Below are positions 58,691-64,000 of a stretch of DNA of 64,000 bases, piece after piece. The stretch is taken from NCBI GenBank assembly GCA_016213675.1, contig JACQZW010000029.1:58554-122553 (forward strand), written 5' to 3'. Both the position numbers and the translations under genes were made by a program. Origin of the DNA: Acidobacteriota bacterium. GTDB lineage: Bacteria > Acidobacteriota > Thermoanaerobaculia > Thermoanaerobaculales > Thermoanaerobaculaceae. The stretch's first letter is position 1; each line of letters begins with the position of its first letter. The notes below the pieces were generated by a model. That model was not told the origin of the DNA and made no database searches. It saw only the letters and a program-made list of their open reading frames with translations.

Positions 58691-60141
58691 CGGTCCTCGC
58701 GATCGTCGTCGTGCTGGCGGCGGGCGTCGCCTGGTGGGGGGCGCGGCGCGCGCGCTCGGCGAGCGACTACTTCGCTGCCGGGCACCAGGCCGGGGCGTGG
58801 CTGGTCGGGGTCGCCGGGACCGCCGCCGCGGTCTCGGCGTTCACCTACGTCGGCGGGCCCGGGCTGTTCCTCGTGACCGGGGTCGGCTCGCTGTGGATCG
58901 TCCTGTCTGCCCCTTTGACCGGGGCGCTGCAGTGCCGGGTGGTCGGCGAGCCGGTCGTCGAGCTGGCGCGCCGCCACGGTGCGCTGACCCCGACGGAGCT
59001 GATCGGCGCCCGGTTCGGCCGCGCCGCGCGGGCCGCCGCGGCGCTCGTCGTGGTGATCGGCTGCGTCGCCTCGGGGGCGGTGCAGGCCAAGGCCGCCGCC
59101 GTCCTCGGCGAGAGCTTCCTCGGCGTCCCGGGCGTAGCCGCCGCCGCCATCGCGATCCTCGCGACGACGCTGTACACCGCGGCGGGCGGGATGCGCGCCG
59201 GGCTGCTCGCCGACGCGGTCCAGGGCGGCGTGATGGCCGCCGTCGCGCTGGCCCTGGCCGGGGCCGCGCTGGTCGCCGCGGGCGGGCCGGGCGAGGCGCT
59301 GGCGGCCATCGAGCGGGCGCGCCCCGAGCTGCTCGGCTCCTTCGGCGCGATGCCGCCGCCGCGGGCGTTCGCCCTCTACCTCCTGTTCTGCCTCGGGACG
59401 CTGGCCCAGCCGCACTACATCCAGAAGTTCTTCTTCCTACGCTCGCGCTCGGAGCTGCGCCGGCTGCCGGCGATCCTCACCGGCGCGCTCGCGGCGATGC
59501 TCGCGGTGTGGCTCGGGGTGGGGGTGGCCGGCACGGCCCTGGCCGCGCAGGGGCGCCTGGCCGTGGCCCGGCCGGACGAGCTCACGCCGGCGGTGATGCG
59601 GCTGCTCGGGCCGTGGGCCGTGCTGCTCGCGGGGATCGCCGTACTGGCGGCGCTGATGTCGACCACCGCGTCGTTCCTCAACCTGGCCGCCGCCGCGCTC
59701 ACCCGCGACCTGCCGGCGGCGCTCGGCCGGGCCGCGGGCTCGGTGACGGCCGGGCGTGCGGCCACCGTCGTGATCGGCGCGGCCGCGGTCGTGCTCGGCG
59801 TCCAGAGCGAGCGAACCGTCGCGCTCCTCGGCGTCGCGGGCTGGGGGTTCTCCACCGCGGCGCTGCTGCCGGTGTTCGCGATCGGGCTGGCGTGGCCACG
59901 CGCCCGCGGCGGGGCCGTCGCGGCTGCCATCGCCGCCGGGGCTGCCGTCGACCTCGCCCTCGAGGCGGTGCGGTCGCAGCTCCCGCCCGGGCTCGAGCCC
60001 GGCCTCGCCGGCGCCGCGGTCGGCACGCTCGTCCTGGTCGGACTCTCGTGGGGCCCGATGACTCCTCTGTGGAGCGCGCGCTCCGCGCGTGCTCCGGGCA
60101 CGCCCGGAGGGCGCGCCCCACAGAGACAAGACGGATCATGA
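58687..60141 (+). CDS. sodium:solute symporter (SSS family) with repeat-derived C-terminus
   Basis: A 484-residue protein with about 13 helices: SASDYFAAGHQAGAWLVGVA (SSS N-terminal loop), AVSAFTYVGGPGLFLVTGVG, ALTPTELIGARFG, TALYTAAGGMRAGLLADAVQ-like helix 5 region, QPHYIQKFFFLRS, ALMSTTASFLNLAAAALTRD. Substrate unknown (SSS members carry acetate, pantothenate, proline and others). The GTG start overlaps the small membrane protein. The last 25 residues (PLWSARSARAPGTPGGRAP) are coded by a palindromic repeat at 60071-60127 and are unlikely to belong to the original protein. Confidence 0.85.
   Translation: MTVLAIVVVLAAGVAWWGARRARSASDYFAAGHQAGAWLVGVAGTAAAVSAFTYVGGPGLFLVTGVGSLWIVLSAPLTGALQCRVVGEPVVELARRHGALTPTELIGARFGRAARAAAALVVVIGCVASGAVQAKAAAVLGESFLGVPGVAAAAIAILATTLYTAAGGMRAGLLADAVQGGVMAAVALALAGAALVAAGGPGEALAAIERARPELLGSFGAMPPPRAFALYLLFCLGTLAQPHYIQKFFFLRSRSELRRLPAILTGALAAMLAVWLGVGVAGTALAAQGRLAVARPDELTPAVMRLLGPWAVLLAGIAVLAALMSTTASFLNLAAAALTRDLPAALGRAAGSVTAGRAATVVIGAAAVVLGVQSERTVALLGVAGWGFSTAALLPVFAIGLAWPRARGGAVAAAIAAGAAVDLALEAVRSQLPPGLEPGLAGAAVGTLVLVGLSWGPMTPLWSARSARAPGTPGGRAPQRQDGS
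60071..60127. repeat. GC-palindrome repeat forming the symporter C-terminus
   Basis: GGAGCGCGCGCTCCGCGCGT, GCTCCGGGCACGCCCGGAGG, then GCGCGCCCCACAGAGAC. The mirror element is at 39971-40047. The symporter frame runs through it and stops 12 bases later. Confidence 0.75.
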
Positions 60142-60806
60142 CGGCGAAAGAGCAACGGCGGATCGACCTGGACTGGCTGGCGGATGAGTTGGCCACCGTC
60201 CGCGCGGGCGTCCGGCCGACGACGCTCACCGAGGTCGAGAAGGCGCGCGACCCGTTCCGCCTGCTCGTCGCCTGCGTGATCTCGCTGCGCACCAAGGATG
60301 CCGTGACTGCCGCGGCGTCGGCGCGGCTGTTCGCCGTCACCGCCACGCCGGAGGCGGTCGCCGCGCTGCCCGAGCCGCGCATCGCGGAGCTGATCTTCCC
60401 GGCCGGCTTCTACAACACGAAGGCGCGGCAGATCCGCGCGATCGCGGGCCTGATCGTGGCCGGGAACGGCGGCCGGGTACCCGCCGACCGCGGGTCGCTG
60501 CTCGCCTTTCCCGGCGTCGGCCGCAAGACCGCGAACCTCGTGCTTGGCCTGGGCTTCGGCATCCCGGCGATCTGCGTCGACACCCACGTGCACCGGATCT
60601 CGAACCGCCTCGGCCTCGTCCGCACCCGCACGCCGGAGCAGACCGAGCACGCCCTGGAGCAGGTCCTGCCGCAGCGCCTGTGGATCGACATCAACGACCT
60701 GCTCGTCACCTTCGGCCAGCACGTCTGCCACCCGACCTCGCCGCGCTGCTCGACCTGCCCGCTGGACTCCCGCTGCCCCCGCGTCGGCGTCAGCCACAGC
60801 CGGTGA
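60138..60806 (+). CDS. nth: endonuclease III (DNA glycosylase/AP lyase)
   Basis: A 222-residue HhH-GPD protein. ALSLRT-like block (ACVISLRTKD), helix-hairpin-helix with the catalytic lysine in FPGVGRKTANLVLG, the catalytic aspartate in ICVDTHVHRISNRLGL, and a [4Fe-4S] cluster C-x6-C-x2-C-x5-C (CHPTSPRCSTCPLDSRC). Removes oxidised pyrimidines from DNA. The ATG overlaps the symporter stop (ATGA). The longer upstream open frame is a shadow of the symporter gene. Confidence 0.93.
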   Translation: MTAKEQRRIDLDWLADELATVRAGVRPTTLTEVEKARDPFRLLVACVISLRTKDAVTAAASARLFAVTATPEAVAALPEPRIAELIFPAGFYNTKARQIRAIAGLIVAGNGGRVPADRGSLLAFPGVGRKTANLVLGLGFGIPAICVDTHVHRISNRLGLVRTRTPEQTEHALEQVLPQRLWIDINDLLVTFGQHVCHPTSPRCSTCPLDSRCPRVGVSHSR

Positions 60807-60859
60807 ATACAGCTTGAGAGCTGGGGCTTGGGGCTTGAGCCACAGCCGAAAGACAGCAA

Positions 60860-60880
60860 GGGCGGGGACATGCCCCGCCC
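60860..60880. terminator. GC hairpin between convergent nth and mdh
   Basis: GGGCGGGG-ACATG-CCCCGCCC, 54 bases after nth and 73 bases after the mdh stop on the other strand. It could end transcription from both sides. The same hairpin type is found inside the dehydrogenase insertion at 38551-38567. A CT-rich stretch (60910-60955) follows. Confidence 0.4.
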
Positions 60881-60952
60881 TCGCTCGCTTCCTTGTTCAA
60901 GGGGTGGGTGGGGGCCTCTCCCCTCTTCCCTCTCCCCTCTTTCCTGTCTTCT

Positions 60953-61963
60953 CTACATGCCCTTCAGCATCTCGTCGGCCTCGGCGCAGGTCTTGCCGAC
61001 GCCGGCGACCGACTTGTCGAACGCGGCCTTCTCCTCGTCGGTGAGGTCGAGCTCGATGATCTTCTCGATGCCGTTCTTGCCGACGATGCACGGCACGCCG
61101 ACGAACAGGCCGTTGACGCCGTACTCGCCCTCGAGCTTGGCGCAGACGGGAAGGACCTTGCGCTTGTCGTAGATGACCGCCTCGGCCATCTCGAGCGCGG
61201 CCCACGCCGGCGACACGAACGCCGAGCCAAAGCCGAGCAGCCCGACCACCTCACCGCCGGCCTTGCGGGTGCGCGCCTCGATCTTGGCCAGGGTGTCGGC
61301 GTCGAGGAACTTGGTCACCGGGATGCCGGCGACCTGGCAGGAGCTGCGCACCGGGACCATGTCGTCGCCGTGGCCGCCGAGGACGATGGCGTTGACGTTC
61401 TCGACCGACACCTTCGCCGCCTCGGCGACGAAGTAGCAGTAGCGCCCGGAGTCGAGCACGCCGGCCATGCCGAACAGCCTGTTCTTCGGCGGGGAGAGGC
61501 GCTTGTCGAGGGTGAACACGATGGCGTCGAGGGGGTTGGCGATCGAGATGATCATCGCGTCGGGGCAGTACTGCTTGATCCCCTTGGCGACCTCGAGGGT
61601 GACCTTGAGGTTGATCGCGAGCAACTCTTCGCGGCTGGGGAAGGTGCCGTCCGGCCGGGCCTTGCGCGGCACGCCGGCAGTGTTGATGACCATCTCCGCC
61701 CCGGCCAGCGCCGAGTAGTCCTTCGAGCCGACCAGCTTGACGTCGCTCGAGATGGTCGGCAGGCCCTCGGCGATGTCGAGGCACTTGCCGATCGACACCG
61801 ACTGCTTCTTGACGACCTCCTGCCGCTCCGGCGAGTCGGCCGGGTTCGGCATCGGGGCCGGGTCGGTCATGCCGATCTCCCGCGCCAGGCGACGCTGCGC
61901 GATCTCCTGCGCCAGCACGCCTCCGATGTACCCGCCACCGATCAAACCAATCTTCTTCAGCAT
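60953..61963 (-). CDS. mdh: malate dehydrogenase (LDH/MDH family)
   Basis: A 336-residue NAD-dependent dehydrogenase: KIGLIGGGYIGGVLAQ (Rossmann), AEMVINTAGVPRKARPDGTF (substrate loop arginines), ISIANPLDAIVFTL and VLGGHGDDMVPVRS with the catalytic His. The MDH-type loop is present, so malate to oxaloacetate in the TCA cycle. AAGGAG lies ahead of the ATG. A 117-base gap separates it from sdhB, which it follows in the same direction. Confidence 0.92.
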   Translation of the reverse strand: MLKKIGLIGGGYIGGVLAQEIAQRRLAREIGMTDPAPMPNPADSPERQEVVKKQSVSIGKCLDIAEGLPTISSDVKLVGSKDYSALAGAEMVINTAGVPRKARPDGTFPSREELLAINLKVTLEVAKGIKQYCPDAMIISIANPLDAIVFTLDKRLSPPKNRLFGMAGVLDSGRYCYFVAEAAKVSVENVNAIVLGGHGDDMVPVRSSCQVAGIPVTKFLDADTLAKIEARTRKAGGEVVGLLGFGSAFVSPAWAALEMAEAVIYDKRKVLPVCAKLEGEYGVNGLFVGVPCIVGKNGIEKIIELDLTDEEKAAFDKSVAGVGKTCAEADEMLKGM

Positions 61964-62080
61964 GACGTTTCTCCTTCCTTTCTCCGTAGGCTCTCGCCTG
62001 GTTGTCGTGTCACGCGGGACGACGGCACCACGTCCCGTCGATTCTCGGCCGCGCCGCTGACCACGTCCCGCCCGTCCAGT

Positions 62081-62896
62081 CTAGACCGTGCGGGCGGGGG
62101 CGTCCGGCACGCCGTCGCGGCGCTTGATCTCGGTCGGCTTCTTGGCCACCGGCGCCGGGCATCCCTGCTTGCGCAGGTGGAGCAGGTCGAGGACCAGCTC
62201 CCGCTTCATGAGCTGAATCGCCTTGGCCGGGTCCACGCCCTTGGGGCACACCCGCGAGCATTCGCCAGCGTAGTGGCAGCGCCACGGCCCTGCGTTGCCC
62301 GCGAGGACCTCCTTGCGGACCGCGAAGCCGCCGTCCCGGGTGTCGCTGTTGTAGCGATGGGCCTGGGCCAGCGGCATCGGCCCCGAGTACAGCGCGTCGG
62401 TGGCGAACGTCGGGCACGCCGCCATGCAGCACCCGCACTTGATGCAGTAGGAGAACTGCAGGTACTGCTCGAGCTCGTGGGCCGACTGCCAGAACTCGGC
62501 GGTCGGGTTCTCGCGCTCCTCGACGTCCTCGCGGATCACGTAGGGCAGCAGCGCCTGGTGCGTGCCGAACATCGGCGCGAGGTCCGGCACCAGGTCGCGG
62601 ATGATGTCGAAGTTGGGCAGCGGCGCGACGGCGACGGTCAGCGCGTGCAGCTCGGAGATCTGCGTGTTGCAGGCCAGCCCGGGCTTGCCGTTGATCAGCA
62701 TGCCGCACGAGCCGCACACGCCCATCCGGCACGACGAGCGCCACGCCAGGCCCGGCGCGTGCAGCTCCTTGACCTTCCACAGCCCGTCCAGCACGGTCAT
62801 CCCCGGCGCGTACGGGATCGTGAACGCCTCCCAGTGCGGTTCGCTGTCGCGGTTCGGGTCGAAGAGCCTGATGCGGTAGGTGACGTCCTTCATCAT
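62081..62896 (-). CDS. sdhB: succinate dehydrogenase iron-sulfur subunit
   Basis: A 271-residue protein with the three clusters: [2Fe-2S] in SSCRMGVCGSCGMLINGKPG and LACNT, [4Fe-4S] in YCIKCGCCMAACP, [3Fe-4S] in YAGECSRVCPKGVDP. It passes electrons from SdhA to the membrane quinone site. Gene order SdhA, two anchors, SdhB. Start ATG-ATG at 62896/62893. Confidence 0.94.
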   Translation of the reverse strand: MMKDVTYRIRLFDPNRDSEPHWEAFTIPYAPGMTVLDGLWKVKELHAPGLAWRSSCRMGVCGSCGMLINGKPGLACNTQISELHALTVAVAPLPNFDIIRDLVPDLAPMFGTHQALLPYVIREDVEERENPTAEFWQSAHELEQYLQFSYCIKCGCCMAACPTFATDALYSGPMPLAQAHRYNSDTRDGGFAVRKEVLAGNAGPWRCHYAGECSRVCPKGVDPAKAIQLMKRELVLDLLHLRKQGCPAPVAKKPTEIKRRDGVPDAPARTV

Positions 62897-62909
62897 CTCC
62901 CCATCCTCC

Positions 62910-63296
62910 CTAGAACGTCTTGGCCAGCGTGTGGCTGGCCACCGCGGCCCAGGTCCCGAAGACGAACAGCCCGAGGCCCGCGAGCAGGAGCACGGCGCCG
63001 ACGAGCTTCTTCAGGCCCGCCGCCGGGTTGAGCTCGAGGAGGATGTTGCGCAGGCCGTACAGCCCGTGGAAGAGCGCGGCCCCGAGCAGCACGACGTAGG
63101 TGACGGCGAAGAACACGCTCCTGCCGCGCGCGACGACGTTCGCCCAGTCAATGGCGCGCTGCTCGCTCGCCACGTTGAGGGCACGGATCGGAATCAGCGC
63201 GTCGAGGTGCATGGTGAGCATGTGCAGGCCGAGGAAGACGGCGATCACGACGCCCGCCGCCAGGTGCCACGTCCACAGCTTCTGGTCTTTCATCAT
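62910..63296 (-). CDS. sdhD: succinate dehydrogenase membrane anchor subunit (SdhD-like)
   Basis: A 128-residue protein with three helices (LAAGVVIAVFLGLHMLTMHL; VFFAVTYVVLLGAALFHGLY; LVGAVLLLAGLGLFVFGTWA). His residues in GLHMLTMH and LFHGLYGLRN are candidate haem ligands. Lies between the SdhC-like gene and sdhB with short gaps. Assignment of C versus D is by sequence pattern and order. Confidence 0.82.
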   Translation of the reverse strand: MMKDQKLWTWHLAAGVVIAVFLGLHMLTMHLDALIPIRALNVASEQRAIDWANVVARGRSVFFAVTYVVLLGAALFHGLYGLRNILLELNPAAGLKKLVGAVLLLAGLGLFVFGTWAAVASHTLAKTF

Positions 63297-63308
63297 GGAT
63301 CGCCTCCC

Positions 63309-63743
63309 CTACTCGCCCCACATGCTCAAGGTGCCCAGGATGGCGATCACCGCCGCCACCGCGAGCGCCCCGATCGCGAGCGGCCGCTGCACGTCGACCG
63401 AGGTCCGGTACGGGTACACCGGCTCGATCGGCTGGCCGACGCCGATGCCCAGCTCGATCAGGAGCAGACGGATGCCGTTGACCGCGTGGAACGCGAAGGC
63501 GAGGAACACGAGGTACTCGCCGACCTCGAAGATCTCGCCGGAGACCCGCGCCATCGCCTCCTCCCACGCACCCTGCGAGAAGGCACGCGACGACGTCACG
63601 ACGATGTGCAGCAGGAAGTAGGCCAGGAGCCCGAGCCCGGTGACCCGGTGCAGGGTGTAGAGGTAGCGCTCCATCCCCCACCGGCCCCCACCGAGCCAGC
63701 CCCACAGGCCGAGGCGATTCGGACGACCCTTGGTTTCGAGCAT
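63309..63743 (-). CDS. sdhC: succinate dehydrogenase cytochrome b subunit (SdhC-like)
   Basis: A 144-residue protein with three helices. LHRVTGLGLLAYFLLHIVVT (haem-ligand region) and FAFHAVNGIRLLLIELG match SdhC. It is the second anchor gene, 10 bases after sdhA and 12 bases before sdhD. It helps hold haem b and the quinone site in the inner membrane. Confidence 0.85.
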   Translation of the reverse strand: MLETKGRPNRLGLWGWLGGGRWGMERYLYTLHRVTGLGLLAYFLLHIVVTSSRAFSQGAWEEAMARVSGEIFEVGEYLVFLAFAFHAVNGIRLLLIELGIGVGQPIEPVYPYRTSVDVQRPLAIGALAVAAVIAILGTLSMWGE

Positions 63744-63753
63744 CGCTCCCCTC

Positions 63754-64000
63754 CTAGTACTTGCGTTCCACGGGCTTCCAGGTGTTGATCGTGACGGGCT
63801 TTGAGTCCAACCGCGGGGGCTTGCCGTCCTCGCGCCAGGCCAGCGTGTGCTTGAGCCATTTCTCGTCGTCGCGGGTGGCGAAGTCGCGGCGGGCGTGGGC
63901 GCCGCGCGACTCCTGGCGGGCCAGCGCGCCCATCACCGTCACCTCGGCGAGGTCGAGCAGGTTCTCGAGCTCCAGCGCGTGGAACAGGTTCGAGTTGTAC
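63754..64000 (-). CDS. sdhA: succinate dehydrogenase flavoprotein subunit, C-terminal part (cut by window edge)
   Basis: The last 82 residues of SdhA/FrdA: NSNLFHALELENLLDLAEV, then GALARQESRGAHARRDFATR (the conserved R-x-E-S-R-G-x-H block near the end) and the terminal RLDSKPVTINTWKPVERKY. The start lies beyond position 64000. Substrate: succinate to fumarate with covalent FAD in the missing part. Confidence 0.92.
   Translation of the reverse strand, partial: YNSNLFHALELENLLDLAEVTVMGALARQESRGAHARRDFATRDDEKWLKHTLAWREDGKPPRLDSKPVTINTWKPVERKY

Noticed and set aside
58467..60806. A 779-codon frame ending in endonuclease III
   Set aside because: Its first 550 codons are out of frame to the symporter gene; the Nth protein starts at 60138.
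60893..63031. 712-codon plus-strand frame over mdh and sdhB
   Set aside because: Antisense shadow of two well-supported enzymes; low-complexity translation.

Overview
The window is high-GC DNA with densely packed genes, mostly on the minus strand and often joined by 4-nt ATGA/GTGA overlaps. A Wza-type exporter, a Wzc-type tyrosine autokinase and an outer-membrane beta-barrel point to a Gram-negative (diderm) bacterium. The host phylum cannot be read directly. The gene mix and the palindromic repeat load would fit an Acidobacteriota-like genome, but this is only a guess. No rRNA, tRNA or CRISPR array was seen.

Region 1 (1-41473, minus strand) is a very large surface-polysaccharide locus. Read in the direction of transcription (high to low coordinates) it holds: a GDP-fucose synthase-type gene; a three-gene accessory insert; a UDP-sugar dehydrogenase carrying an in-frame repeat insertion; a UDP-glucuronate-type epimerase; an ABC exporter (Wzt, with Wzm further on); a PP-loop ATPase; a pyruvyltransferase; a nonulosonate-type block (CMP-sugar synthetase, a NeuB-like synthase without its C-terminal domain, a KdsC-GmhA fusion); glycosyl- and acetyltransferases; an embedded acyl-synthesis module (ACP, ketoreductase-like SDR, metallo-hydrolase, ketoacyl-synthase III, AMP-ligase); a dTDP-3-amino-sugar pair (ketoisomerase/acetyltransferase fusion plus aminotransferase); a Wzx flippase; several glycosyltransferases and tailoring enzymes; an EpsG-like polymerase; and finally a bacillosamine block in the order PglC, PglD, PglE, PglF (PglF cut by the window edge). 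The inferred product is a complex, heavily modified glycan with N-acylated amino sugars, uronic acid, fucose-type sugar, an ulosonic acid and pyruvate ketals.

Region 2 (41474-52479) holds control and export of the polysaccharide: a NusG paralogue of the RfaH/UpxY/LoaP kind, a small secreted protein with its own promoter and terminator, a TPR protein, a REP-associated transposase (RAYT) bracketed by 83-bp palindromic elements, a PHP tyrosine phosphatase, Wzc, Wza, a beta-barrel protein and, divergently, an O-antigen ligase/polymerase.

Region 3 (52480-64000) is mostly housekeeping: a large membrane-anchored protein of unknown function, a CDGSH iron-sulfur protein, a POT-family transporter, a four-helix-bundle protein between 8-bp repeat arrays, a DRG/Obg-like GTPase, a two-gene sodium:solute symporter unit with endonuclease III, then malate dehydrogenase and succinate dehydrogenase (SdhB, two membrane anchors, SdhA cut by the edge).

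At least three families of short palindromic repeats run through regions 2 and 3 and into region 1. Several have entered coding sequence or supply stop codons.
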